Shown: piece by piece, positions 26,280-35,858 of the stretch
How positions within the stretch are numbered: the stretch's first letter is position 1
Layout: every line of letters begins with the position of its first letter
The notes under the pieces: model-generated
Database searches by the model: none
What the model saw: the letters and a program-made list of their open reading frames with translations, nothing else
What the model was told of the DNA's origin: nothing
NCBI GenBank assembly: GCA_963702055.1
Contig: OY969702.1
Coordinates: forward strand, 1,116,001 to 1,180,000
Length of the DNA stretch: 64,000 bases
DNA from: CAWINX01 sp963702055
GTDB taxonomy: Bacteria > Actinomycetota > Thermoleophilia > Solirubrobacterales > 70-9
Reading direction: 5' to 3'
Program-made: the position numbers and the translations under genes

Positions 26280-26283
<4 letters not shown>
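25624..26283 (+). CDS. Left-handed beta-helix acyltransferase (WbbJ/maltose-acetyltransferase-like)
   Basis: 219 residues from GTG. Hexapeptide-repeat coils run from about residue 45 to 185 (IGDGSKIRC, VEVGSNVWIGYGACVLRGVRVGDNAIVG), ending in KDVPANAVVGGAPARIIR, the usual end of this fold. The catalytic histidine candidate is in DFDHGV. It acetylates a sugar or surface glycan. Overlaps the ABC ATPase by ATGA, so it is cotranscribed with the exporter. Confidence 0.85.
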
Positions 26284-27274
<991 letters not shown>

Positions 27275-27278
<4 letters not shown>

Positions 27279-28048
27279 AGGCCTTCGAGGACTCCTGGTT
27301 CATGACCGGCCGCCACGTGCGGGCGCTGTTGCGCCAGCCGTGGTGGATCGCCGTCACCCTGGTGCAGCCGATCATCTGGCTGCTGCTCTTCGGCGCGCTG
27401 TTCAAGAACGTTGTCGAGATCCCCGGCTTCGCCAGCAGTTCCTACATCCAGCTGCTCACCCCCGGGGTGATCGTGATGACCGCCTTCTTCTCCGCCGGAT
27501 GGGGCGGGATGGCGATGATCGACGACCTCGAGCGCGGCGTCGTCGACCGCTTCCTGATCTCGCCGGTGACCCGTCCGGCGCTGATCTTCGGCCGCATCCT
27601 GCAGAACTCGCTGGGGATCGTCGTCCAGGCGGTGATCATCGTCGTCCTCTCGCTGATCCTCGGCGCCGACTTCCCCAACGGCGTCTGGGGAATTGCGATC
27701 CTGATCGGCATCGCGGTCCTGGTCGGCGCCGGGTTCGGCGCCCTCTCCAACGGCACCGCCCTGCTGGTGCGGCGCGAGGAGTCGCTGATCGGGCTGATGC
27801 AGTTCCTGCTGCTGCCGCTGACCTTCCTCTCCGGCGCCTTCATGCAGCTCAGCCTGGCGCCGCAATGGATCCAGACGATCGCCAAGTTCAACCCGGTCAA
27901 CTGGGCCGTCGAGGCGGGGCGCTCGGCGGCGATGCAGACGGCCGACTGGAGCCTGATCCTCTCCCGCACGGCGCTGCTGATCGGCTTCGTAGCGGTCTGC
28001 GTCCTCTTCGCGACCCGCGCCTTCCGCACCTACCAGCGCTCGGTTTAG
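27275..28048 (+). CDS. ABC-2 type transporter permease (DrrB-like)
   Basis: 257 residues with six predicted transmembrane segments and the ABC-2 signature region LTFLSGAFMQLSLAPQWIQTIAKFNPVNW. Partner of the ATPase upstream. The short inverted repeat after its stop could end this operon and the convergent amidase gene. Confidence 0.93.
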
Positions 28049-28086
28049 GGCCTTACGGTCAACGCTTGACTGCGCGCGCCATGAGA

Positions 28087-28116
28087 CCTGCCTACCGAGG
28101 CCGGTGGGGAGGCAGG
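28087..28116. terminator. Possible bidirectional terminator
   Basis: CCTGCCT (28087-28093) pairs with AGGCAGG (28110-28116) between the convergent permease and amidase genes, overlapping the last amidase codons. No U-tract. Confidence 0.3.
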
Positions 28117-29534
28117 TGCTCGTGCCAGCGTTCGTGGGCTTCGAGCTGGGAAGCAAGCGCGAGCAGCCGCGGCTCGCTGTTGGCCGGCCCGAGTAGCTGG
28201 GCGCCGACCGGAAGGTCGCCGGCGACGCGACCGGCGGGGACGTTGACTCCGGGCCAGCCGAGCACGTTCCAGGGCCAGGCGTAGGGACAGGCGGCGACGA
28301 TCCTCTGGTCGGTCTCCCAGTTGGTGAAGCCCTCGCAGGCTCCGATCGGCATGGGTGGCTGGGCCGTGGTTGGGGTCAGGACGACGTCGAAGCGGCGGAA
28401 GATGTGCCCGATGCGGCGGCGCAGGATCCCCTCGTAGGCGCGTGCGGGCCTGTGCAACGGCGAAAGCAGCCGGCCGACCAGGGCGTTGTGACGGGTGCGC
28501 GGGTCGAGCTGGGAGCGATCCGGCGCTCCCTGCACCCAAGCCTTGAGGGCGGGCATCGAGCGGGGCATGAAGCTGGCACCCATGTCGAGGCCGTAGGCGG
28601 GATCGGCGCGGTCAACCGAGTGCCCCATCCCCTCGAGCACGCCGGCGAGCCGCTCCACCGCCTCGCGCACCGTGGGGTCCAGCTTCGCCGGCGCGCCGCT
28701 GTAGGGGATGCGGAAGGAGAGCGCGATTCGCAGCGTGCCCGGATCGCGGCCGGCCGCCGTTACAAAGGGCTCCGACGGAGCCGGAGGGCAATGCACGTCT
28801 CCTGGCACATTCCCGCTGAGGACGTCCAGCAATAGCGCAGAGTCCTCGACCGTCCTGGTCAGCGGCCCGATCACTGCCAGCCCATTGAAGGACTCCGGGT
28901 CGGGCCAGGTGGAGATGCGGCCCCGCTGCGGCTTGATCCCGACCAGATGGGTCCAGGCGGCGGGAATGCGAATCGAGCCGGCGCCGTCGGAGCCGATCGC
29001 ACCGGGGACGAGGCCCGCCGCCACCGCGGTCGCTGTCCCGCCCGACGACCCCGCCGGGGAATGGCCGAGGCTCCACGGATTGCGGGTCTGCCCGAAGGCG
29101 GGGCCCTCGGTGAACGGCCACTGGCCGATCTCCGGCGTGTTCGTCTTGCCGACGATCACCGCCCCCGCGGCCTTCAGCCGCCGCACCACCTCGCTGTCGG
29201 CGTCCATCGCCGGGAATGGGCCGGGGCAGCCGAACGCGGTGGGCTCCCCCGCGAGATGCACGTCGTCCTTGATCGCGATCGGGACACCCAGCAGGGGCAG
29301 GCGCTCGCCGGCGGCGAGACGACGATCCGCCTCCTCGGCCTCGGCGACCGCGGCCTCGGCGCGAACGATGCGGAACGCGTTCAGCGTGCCCTGCGTGGCC
29401 TCGATGCGCTCGAGGCAGAGATTGACGAGTTCGACCGAGGAAGCCTCTCCAGCGGCGAGCAGCTCAGCCTGGCGGCTCAGGCCCGCAAAGGCGAACTCCT
29501 CAGGCGCTTTGCTTGTGGGAGAGGGCTTCGACAT
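28092..29534 (-). CDS. Amidase (amidase-signature family)
   Basis: 480 residues. The Ser-cisSer-Lys triad is visible: lysine in VPIAIKDD, serines in GHSPAGSSGGTATAVAAG and DGAGSIRIPA. Hydrolyses amides; the substrate is unknown. The ATG at 29534 is contiguous with a perfect 28-base palindrome and lacks a ribosome-binding site, so the message may be leaderless or the start lies a few codons in. Divergent from the TetR gene that probably controls it. Confidence 0.9.
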   Translation of the reverse strand: MSKPSPTSKAPEEFAFAGLSRQAELLAAGEASSVELVNLCLERIEATQGTLNAFRIVRAEAAVAEAEEADRRLAAGERLPLLGVPIAIKDDVHLAGEPTAFGCPGPFPAMDADSEVVRRLKAAGAVIVGKTNTPEIGQWPFTEGPAFGQTRNPWSLGHSPAGSSGGTATAVAAGLVPGAIGSDGAGSIRIPAAWTHLVGIKPQRGRISTWPDPESFNGLAVIGPLTRTVEDSALLLDVLSGNVPGDVHCPPAPSEPFVTAAGRDPGTLRIALSFRIPYSGAPAKLDPTVREAVERLAGVLEGMGHSVDRADPAYGLDMGASFMPRSMPALKAWVQGAPDRSQLDPRTRHNALVGRLLSPLHRPARAYEGILRRRIGHIFRRFDVVLTPTTAQPPMPIGACEGFTNWETDQRIVAACPYAWPWNVLGWPGVNVPAGRVAGDLPVGAQLLGPANSEPRLLALASQLEAHERWHEHLPPHRPR

Positions 29535-29561
29535 CTATCGTTCGTTCGAACGAACGATAGA
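29534..29561. promoter_or_regulatory. Perfect 28-bp palindromic operator
   Basis: Two 14-base arms, TCTATCGTTCGTTC and its exact complement, with no spacer. It lies between the divergent amidase and TetR genes and abuts the amidase start codon, so a bound repressor would block both promoters. Confidence 0.85.
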
Positions 29562-29583
29562 CAACGATGCAATTCCACGCCGC

Positions 29584-30165
29584 GTGACCTCCCAAGCCCC
29601 TCCCCCCGACACCCGCCAGCGCATCCTCCGCGCGACCCTTCAGCTGATCAGCGAAGGGGGCGTAGGCGCAATCAGCAACCGCAAGGTCGCGACAGCGGCG
29701 GGCGTCTCGCTCGGCTCGCTGACCTACCACTTCCCCAGCCAGACCGCCCTGCTGCGCGAAAGCCTGCTGATGCACGTGGGAGAAGAGGTAGGGCGACTGC
29801 GGGCAATCGCCGCCGAATTTCGCAACTCGCGCCGCGACGCCGGAGAGGTGGCCGAGGAGATCGAGCGAATCGCCGCCGCTTCCTCGGATCGACTCAGGCA
29901 GATAGCCGAACTTGAGCTGCATCTCTACGCGGCGCGCGACCCGCAGCTTCAGGAGGCGTCTCGCCGCTGCTTTGCCGCCTACGACGATTTCGCCGAAGCG
30001 GCGCTCGAAGCTCTCTCCGTGCCGGCGTCGCCCACCAATGCCCGTGCCGTCGTCGCGATGATGACCGGGCTGGCGGTGCGCCGTGTCGGCGCCGGCGAGC
30101 ACGAGGCGACCGGCACTGCCGAGGCACTGAGGACACTGGTGCGCGGCGCCGGGGCCTCGCTCTGA
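29584..30165 (+). CDS. TetR-family transcriptional regulator
   Basis: 193 residues from GTG at 29584. The HTH region is TRQRILRATLQLISEGGVGAISNRKVATAAGVSLGSLTYHF, followed by an alpha-helical ligand-binding domain. It starts 23 bases from the 28-bp palindrome, indicating repression of itself and of the amidase gene. The long in-frame stretch upstream is antisense to the amidase gene and not used. Confidence 0.93.
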   Translation: MTSQAPPPDTRQRILRATLQLISEGGVGAISNRKVATAAGVSLGSLTYHFPSQTALLRESLLMHVGEEVGRLRAIAAEFRNSRRDAGEVAEEIERIAAASSDRLRQIAELELHLYAARDPQLQEASRRCFAAYDDFAEAALEALSVPASPTNARAVVAMMTGLAVRRVGAGEHEATGTAEALRTLVRGAGASL

Positions 30166-30196
30166 GCGAGGCGCTCCGGGCCCACCCAGCGGATCC

Positions 30197-31393
30197 TCAG
30201 GCGCGCCCCATGTCTACGCCGACCATCTCGGCGTAGACGGCGGCCGTCTGTTCGGCGACGTCGCCCCAGTCGAAGCGGCGGACGTGCTCGTAGGCCTCGG
30301 CGACGAGGCGGCGACCGAGCTCGTCGTCGGAGAGGACGCGGATCGCGACCTCGGCGAGGGCGTCGGGGTCGTGGGCGCGGAAGCGCAGGCCGGCCTCCTC
30401 GTGGGGGACGACCTCGCGCAGGCCGCCGGTGTCGGCGACGATGCACGGACAGCCGGAGGCCATCGCCTCCAGCGCGACCAGCCCGAACGGCTCATAGATC
30501 GAAGGGACCACGGTGAGGTCGGCGATCCGGTAGAGCGAGTGCAGGACGTCGTCGCCGATCCAGCCGAGGAAGGTGCCGTGCTCCATCAGGCCCAGCTCCT
30601 CGGCCTGCTTGTGCAGCTCCGCCTCGTGGGTGCCGGAGCCGGCGACGAGGAAGCGCGTTTTCGGCACCTGCTCGATCACCCGCGGCATCGCCTCCAAGGC
30701 CAGCTGGAAGCCCTTCTCATAGACCAACCGGCCGATCAACAGCACCAGCTTCTCGTCGGGTGCGGCGAACTCCGAGCGCAGGCGGGTCAGCTCCGCCGGG
30801 TCCTGAGGCTGGAGGTCCTCGGGGTCGATCCCGTTTGGGATCACCGTCACCCGCTCCTCCTCGACCCCGAAGATGTCGGCGATCTGCTCGCGCATGTAGT
30901 GGGAGCAGGCGATCACCCGCTCGGAGCGGTTGGTGATCCAGCGCTCGACCCCGTGGATGTAGGTCTGGGGATGCTTGTCGACCCAGCCCTGGTGACGGCC
31001 GTGCTCGGTCGCGTGGATCGTCGTCACCAACGGCGCCTCGAAGCGCTTGGCGAGGTGGTCGCAGGCGTTGGCGACCAGCCAGTCATGGCCGTGGACGAGG
31101 TCGAACTCGTAGCGGTCACCCAACTCGACCCCTGCGGCGAGCATGTCGGAGTTCATCCGCTCCACCCAGGTGACGAACTCGCCGAGGTCGGTCGGGCGCT
31201 TCGGCTCACGAATGCGGTGGATAACGACGCCGGCGGCGCGCTCCTCGGCGGGCGACTCCTCCCCGCCGCGGGTCAGCACGTGGACCTCGACGTCACGCTC
31301 GACCAGCGCCTCGGAGAGCTTGCGCACGTGGCGGGCCAGGCCCCCCTCGATCAGCGGCGGGTACTCCCAGGAGAGGATCAGGACGCGGGTCAT
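30197..31393 (-). CDS. GT4-family glycosyltransferase, GlgA/GlgM-like
   Basis: 398 residues. GT-B fold with LSWEYPPLIEGGLARHV (glycogen-synthase-like N-terminus), HGHDWLVA, and the donor site EPFGLVALEAMASGCPCIVADTGG. Family members make alpha-1,4-glucan from ADP-glucose or maltose-1-phosphate from ADP-glucose and glucose-1-phosphate. It follows the GH57 gene by 15 bases, so both are likely involved in alpha-glucan (glycogen-like) synthesis. Confidence 0.88.
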   Translation of the reverse strand: MTRVLILSWEYPPLIEGGLARHVRKLSEALVERDVEVHVLTRGGEESPAEERAAGVVIHRIREPKRPTDLGEFVTWVERMNSDMLAAGVELGDRYEFDLVHGHDWLVANACDHLAKRFEAPLVTTIHATEHGRHQGWVDKHPQTYIHGVERWITNRSERVIACSHYMREQIADIFGVEEERVTVIPNGIDPEDLQPQDPAELTRLRSEFAAPDEKLVLLIGRLVYEKGFQLALEAMPRVIEQVPKTRFLVAGSGTHEAELHKQAEELGLMEHGTFLGWIGDDVLHSLYRIADLTVVPSIYEPFGLVALEAMASGCPCIVADTGGLREVVPHEEAGLRFRAHDPDALAEVAIRVLSDDELGRRLVAEAYEHVRRFDWGDVAEQTAAVYAEMVGVDMGRA

Positions 31394-31408
31394 CGGAAGG
31401 CGGTGTGC

Positions 31409-32881
31409 TTAGGGCTCCAAAAGCGGAGCGAGTCTCAGGTCCGGGGCGAGAGAGCGCATGCGCGGGTCGGTAGAGGCAGGAGAGTCTATGGCCTCCAGCG
31501 CGGCCGCCGAGTGTGCGGTGGCTCGCTGGAAGGCGTAGTCGCCGGCCTCGCCGCGCTGGTCGAGGAAGGCCCAGTCGCTCGCCTGGACGGCGAGCAGCTC
31601 ACGGGCGGCGCGCAACGCCGCCTCGCTTCTCAATCCCCTCCCGAGGGCTCGCAGGAGCCGCAGCTCCAGCCGTCGCGCCCCCCAAGCCAGGTCGGCAACC
31701 GCCGGCGAGTCCCAGGTGCGGAGGTTCTTGCCCTCCCCCCAGGTCGAGGCGAACAGCGGGCGCTCGATCCCGCTGAGTTTGAGGTTTGTAGCGCTATTCG
31801 CAACTAAGCTCAAACTCGGCGGAGAGGGTGCGTGCGCGACAAGGGCTTCTGGGACCGTGAGTAGGCGCACGCCGGCGGCCTCCGCGCCGGCGAGAACCTG
31901 CCGCAGCCAGATCGGCCCTTCCGACCACCAGTGGCCGATCAGCTCGGTGTCGATCGCGAAAACCAACAACCCGCGGCGCCCGCTTGCCGCGGAGAAGGCG
32001 CGCAGGCGCGTCGCGATGGAGTCGAGGAACTCCTCCGCCTGGCGTTGCGCCACCTCCGCCGCCGCATCGGGGTCGTAGGCGCCACCACCGATCTTCCAGA
32101 TCCTCACTCCCCGCAACGACTTCCCCGCGAACTGGGCGTGAGCCGGATCGGACGGATAGCCGTCGAGCGACCACAGCCACTGGATCGCCTCCCAGTCGAT
32201 CGGCAGCGCCACCGGTCCCGCCTCGGTCGCGATCGGCGTCAGCGCGTCGAGCGGCTCCCGCTGAGCGCTCTGGTCGACGCAGAACCAACGCACGCCCTGC
32301 TCCGCCAGTCGCCATTCCAGCCCTGGCGCGTAGGCGCACTCCGGCAGCCAAAACCCGCCGTCCCAACCGAAGCGGCGCCGGTGCGAGCGAATCCCGGCGT
32401 CGAGCTGCAGCCGCAGCCCCTCGCGGGTCGCCAGCAACGGCAGCACCGCGTGGGTGGCGGAAGAGGCAACGAGGGAGATGCCCGCCCCCTCCTGCGCCGC
32501 CTGGAAGGCCTCCAACGGACTGCCGCCGTGCGCGTCGAGCAACTCCAGGGCGCGGCGGTATCGCGAAAGCTCCGCCTCGCACGCGCCACGACACTCCGGC
32601 GGCACTTCCCCCGCATCCGCCTCGGCGGCCCCGATCCGCCACTCGACCAGGAACCTCCGCAACCGCTCCTGGACGCCTTCGTCCTCGAGCTGATCCGCCA
32701 GCACCGGGGTGACGGTCATCGTCAATCGCTCCGCGAACTCGAGCACCGGCAGGTAGGACCGGATCACCGCATCGAACAACCACTCCTCCCCAAACGGGTA
32801 GGTCCCAAACCCCTCCACGTAGGGCATGTGGGAATGCAGGACGAACGCTAGGTCGCCGACCGTGCCTTCCGGCTCAGGCAT
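31409..32881 (-). CDS. GH57/DUF1957 protein, probable 1,4-alpha-glucan branching enzyme
   Basis: 490 residues from ATG at 32881, which overlaps the methyltransferase stop by eight bases. HSHMPYV opens the GH57 barrel; the nucleophile glutamate is in FWLPECAYAPGLE and the acid/base aspartate in FAIDTELIGHWWSEGP, ending with SSWGEGG-like STWGEGKNL. It would cut and rejoin alpha-glucan chains to form branches. The loop before STWGEG is longer than usual and its DNA (31776-31818) is an AT-rich inverted repeat. Confidence 0.85.
   Translation of the reverse strand: MPEPEGTVGDLAFVLHSHMPYVEGFGTYPFGEEWLFDAVIRSYLPVLEFAERLTMTVTPVLADQLEDEGVQERLRRFLVEWRIGAAEADAGEVPPECRGACEAELSRYRRALELLDAHGGSPLEAFQAAQEGAGISLVASSATHAVLPLLATREGLRLQLDAGIRSHRRRFGWDGGFWLPECAYAPGLEWRLAEQGVRWFCVDQSAQREPLDALTPIATEAGPVALPIDWEAIQWLWSLDGYPSDPAHAQFAGKSLRGVRIWKIGGGAYDPDAAAEVAQRQAEEFLDSIATRLRAFSAASGRRGLLVFAIDTELIGHWWSEGPIWLRQVLAGAEAAGVRLLTVPEALVAHAPSPPSLSLVANSATNLKLSGIERPLFASTWGEGKNLRTWDSPAVADLAWGARRLELRLLRALGRGLRSEAALRAARELLAVQASDWAFLDQRGEAGDYAFQRATAHSAAALEAIDSPASTDPRMRSLAPDLRLAPLLEP
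31776..31818. repeat. AT-rich inverted repeat inside the GH57 gene
   Basis: Perfect 9-base arms GAGTTTGAG (31776-31784) and CTCAAACTC (31810-31818) across a 25-base loop, lower in GC than the surrounding gene. It encodes roughly SLVANSATNLKL, a stretch that seems extra relative to the family. Confidence 0.5.
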
Positions 32882-33635
32882 GGCAGACGGCGACAAAGTC
32901 CAGAGCCTTCTCGAGATTCCCTTTCTTGAGGACGAAGTCGGAGACGGAGATCGCCGGCGTGAAGCGGTCGTAGAAGCGCTTGGTCAGGCCGAGGCGCTTG
33001 TGGACCGCGTCCCAACCCAGCCTGATCGCCAGCTCGTGCGCGCGCAACTTGCGCGCGTGGAAGAGGCCGAACATCTCGACCCGATCGAAGTGCGCTTCGC
33101 ACAGCTCGCGGAACTCCGCGGCGCGGTACTCGCGAACGTGCCAGGGGTTGTCGGACTTCTCCGCGCCCGGCGGCGCCAGGGTCAAGAGGTTCGGCGTCGA
33201 GACGTAGGCGACTCCGCGGCTCCCCAGCATCGACTTGAAGTGTTCGAGGATCGCCCCGGCGTCCTGGACGTGCTCGATCGTCTGCAGGAAGACGACGGCG
33301 TCGCAGGGGTCGGCAAAGCTCTCGACCAGATCGCGCTCGAAGCGCAGGTTGTCGCACACGTAGCGCAGCCGGGCGTGCTCGTGCGCCTCGGGATTGGCGT
33401 CGACCCCGACGACGCTCGCCGCGACGCCGGCGAGGACACCGGACCCGTATCCCTCTCCGCAGGCCATGTCGACGACCCGAAGGCCGCCAACCCGCGCGGC
33501 GATCCACTCGTAGACGACCAGGTGGCGCCGGTACCAGTAGTTCTCCTCCGGAACGTCGGGCAGCGTCCGCTCGCCGGTCAGCGGCAGCGGCGGCACTCCG
33601 GGGGGTTGGTCTTCTTGGAGGAACTGGCGCTCCAT
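32874..33635 (-). CDS. Class I SAM-dependent methyltransferase
   Basis: 253 residues from MERQFLQED. SAM motif I is VVDMACGEGYGSGVLA, then VVGVDANPEA and FLQTIEHVQD, followed by a C-terminal segment with the HVREYRAAEF motif common in sugar or small-molecule methyltransferases. An upstream in-frame ATG at 33698 lies in the arm of repeat copy B and would add 21 residues with poor codon use. Leads the GH57 and GT4 genes. Confidence 0.82.
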   Translation of the reverse strand: MERQFLQEDQPPGVPPLPLTGERTLPDVPEENYWYRRHLVVYEWIAARVGGLRVVDMACGEGYGSGVLAGVAASVVGVDANPEAHEHARLRYVCDNLRFERDLVESFADPCDAVVFLQTIEHVQDAGAILEHFKSMLGSRGVAYVSTPNLLTLAPPGAEKSDNPWHVREYRAAEFRELCEAHFDRVEMFGLFHARKLRAHELAIRLGWDAVHKRLGLTKRFYDRFTPAISVSDFVLKKGNLEKALDFVAVCHA

Positions 33636-33690
33636 GACACCGGCACCGTATTGTTCCCGCCTCCGTGACCCCCTTTCCCCCTTTTTTAAA

Positions 33691-33851
33691 GCGTTCATCA
33701 GGAAATTCAGCGTGTGCGACTGGCGAGCGCCGGATCAAGCGGGGCAAGGACGCAGGGAGGCCGAATAGCAGCGCTATTTGGCCGACCGAGGACGCTGCAC
33801 TGCGCCGATCCGCCGCCGCCAAGCGTGCGCGGGGAATTTCCTGATGGACGC
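33691..33851 (+). repeat. Family-1 hairpin element, copy B
   Basis: Inverted repeat of 161 bases filling the space between two divergent methyltransferase genes. Outer arms 33691-33708 and 33834-33851 are complementary in 17 of 18 positions. The central stem is 33759-33769 / 33773-33783 with loop AGC and one G-U pair. Internal strands GGACGCAGGGAG and CGACCGAGGACGC match copy A. Each outer arm contains an ATG: one is the start of the + gene, the other an alternative start of the - gene. Confidence 0.8.
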
Positions 33852-34743
33852 TGCATACATCAAGGACGTCAACACCCGCTACCACGACGCGGCGGCCGAC
33901 GAGTACGACGCGAAGTGGGGGATCGACTTTGGCGCGACCGGCCAAAGGCAGGTGCGGCTGAAGCTGATCAAGGCGCTCGGAGGCCTCGACGGCCAAAGCT
34001 TCGGCGATGCCCTCGAGATCGGCTCTGGGACAGGTTACTTCTCGCTCAACCTCCTCCAACTCGGGGCGATCAAAACGCTCACCGCGACCGACATCTCGCC
34101 CGGAATGCTGGCCCGGCTTGCGACGACCGCCAACTCTCTCGGACTCGATGTCGAGACGGTGGCCACGGAGGCCGAGGAGCTACCGCTCGACGACGAGAGC
34201 TTCGACCTCGTCTTCGGCCACGCCGTCCTGCACCACATCCCGGACCTTGAGAAGGCGTTCTCGGAGTTTCGCCGCGTGCTGCGACCGGGCGGCGTGATCG
34301 CCTTCGCCGGCGAGCCCTCGCGCTACGGCGACCGCCTAGCCGCGGTCCCGAAGCGAGCCGGGACGATCGTCGCCCCCGCCTGGCGGAGGCTGTTCGGCGC
34401 CAAGCCGCGAACGGTCCCCGAGGCGGAGCAGTCGGAGGGCCACGCGCTGGAGGGGGAAGTAGACGTCCACGCCTTCGCCCCCGCCGACCTGCGGCGCATA
34501 CTGGCCGCGACCGGCTTCGAAGATCGCCATGTGGGTGGCGAGGAACTCCTCGCCAACGCCTGGGGCTGGGGGCTGCGCACCGTCGAGTCGAGCGCCGAGC
34601 CGGACTCGGTGCCGTGGGGTTGGCGAAGCTTCGCCTTTCGCAGCTACATCGCCCTGCAAAAGGTCGACACCCGCTTCCTCGAGCCCCACCTGCCCGCCGA
34701 ACTCTTCTACAACCTGCTCGTCTCGGCCCGCAAGCCGGCCTGA
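33844..34743 (+). CDS. Class I SAM-dependent methyltransferase (UbiE/Methyltransf_11 type)
   Basis: 299 residues. SAM motif I is ALEIGSGTGYFSLNLL, with ATDISPGML, LPLDDESFDLVFGHAVLHHIPD and FRRVLRPGGVIAF completing the fold. The C-terminal third (residues 190-299) is a separate region with SYIALQKVDTRFLEPHLP. Its ATG lies in the right arm of repeat copy B, and no Shine-Dalgarno is evident. Substrate unknown. Confidence 0.88.
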   Translation: MDAAYIKDVNTRYHDAAADEYDAKWGIDFGATGQRQVRLKLIKALGGLDGQSFGDALEIGSGTGYFSLNLLQLGAIKTLTATDISPGMLARLATTANSLGLDVETVATEAEELPLDDESFDLVFGHAVLHHIPDLEKAFSEFRRVLRPGGVIAFAGEPSRYGDRLAAVPKRAGTIVAPAWRRLFGAKPRTVPEAEQSEGHALEGEVDVHAFAPADLRRILAATGFEDRHVGGEELLANAWGWGLRTVESSAEPDSVPWGWRSFAFRSYIALQKVDTRFLEPHLPAELFYNLLVSARKPA

Positions 34744-34751
34744 GCGGAGGC

Positions 34752-35858
34752 TCAGGGCTCGCCGCGGACGCGGAAGAGTTTGACCCGCGAGTCGAACCCC
34801 TTGAGCCGCCGCTCTCCGGCGAACGAGTACTCGAAGGACTCCCCGGCCGCCCCTCGCGCCTCCACGTTCGCCAGCACGCTGCCGGGTTTGGCGACGCCGG
34901 TAATCCGGCTCGCCAGGTTGACCGGCCGGCCGTAGTAGTCGCCCGCCTGGGTCAGCGCCGAGCCGAATGCCACGCCGGCCCGCAGGCGCGGGAAGTCCTC
35001 GCCCTCCTCCTCGGCCGCCTCGACCAGACGCAGGGCCGCCGACATCAGCTGCTCGGCGTCAGTCGAGACGAGCATCGCCGCGTCGCCGATCAACTTGACG
35101 AGGCGCACCGGCGACTCGGCCACCTCGGTTGCCAGCTCGTCAAGGCGGCCGGCGATCATCCCCAGCTCCTCGACCGCGATCTGCTCGCCCAGCTTGGTGA
35201 ACTCGACCAGATCCGCGAAGCAAACGGCGATGTCGACCGTCGCCCCCATCTCCCCCGAGGCGAGGTCGACGGCGCCGATCACGTCGCGGCGGACCTGCTC
35301 GAGCGTGTGGGCCTGGAGCGCGTAGACCAGGGTCGGGCCGATCAGCGGCATCAGCTGGCGCGCCGCGGCGGCGAAGCGCAGCGCGAGGTCGCGCTCGGTG
35401 TCGCCGGGCTGCATCAGCGTGCGCACGGTCAGCTCGCGATTGGCCTCGGCGATCCGCGCCGTCGCCAGGCCGATCGTCCGCGCCACCTGGAGGATCCCCT
35501 CTTCCGGCAGCCCGGCGTCGACGAACGCCTTGACCCGTTTCGCCTCCTCGACATCGGCCTCGGTAAGCACCTGGACGTCCGGGTCCGGGTAGGGAACGCC
35601 GACGGCGGCGGTCGCGCGTTGCAGGAGGGCGAGGTCAACGCCGGAGATCTCGGCGACCTGTCGCGGCGTGAAGCGAGGGCCGGAGCCGGCCAGCGCCCGT
35701 TCGACAGGGAGCAGCGTCAGCCGGCCGCCCTCGACCGCGTCTCTCAGCTCCTCCAGGCCAACGCCGTCGTCCTCCAGTTCATGGAGGAGCCGCAGGCGCG
35801 CTTGCCGAGCCTCGCCCTCGACCCCCTCGAGCAGGCCCTCGGACTCGAAGTCGATCAC
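34752..35858 (-). CDS. Class III adenylate cyclase with Rv1264-like regulatory domain
   Basis: 368 residues from GTG at 35858, overlapping the upstream stop by GTGA. Residues 60-195 form an all-helical regulatory domain like that of the pH-sensing mycobacterial cyclase Rv1264. The catalytic domain has metal aspartates D216 (CFADLVEF) and D259 (LIGDAAML), substrate lysine K222, and DYYGRPVNLASRITG with the transition-state Asn and Arg. It should make cAMP. No membrane segment, so cytosolic. Confidence 0.9.
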   Translation of the reverse strand: MIDFESEGLLEGVEGEARQARLRLLHELEDDGVGLEELRDAVEGGRLTLLPVERALAGSGPRFTPRQVAEISGVDLALLQRATAAVGVPYPDPDVQVLTEADVEEAKRVKAFVDAGLPEEGILQVARTIGLATARIAEANRELTVRTLMQPGDTERDLALRFAAAARQLMPLIGPTLVYALQAHTLEQVRRDVIGAVDLASGEMGATVDIAVCFADLVEFTKLGEQIAVEELGMIAGRLDELATEVAESPVRLVKLIGDAAMLVSTDAEQLMSAALRLVEAAEEEGEDFPRLRAGVAFGSALTQAGDYYGRPVNLASRITGVAKPGSVLANVEARGAAGESFEYSFAGERRLKGFDSRVKLFRVRGEP

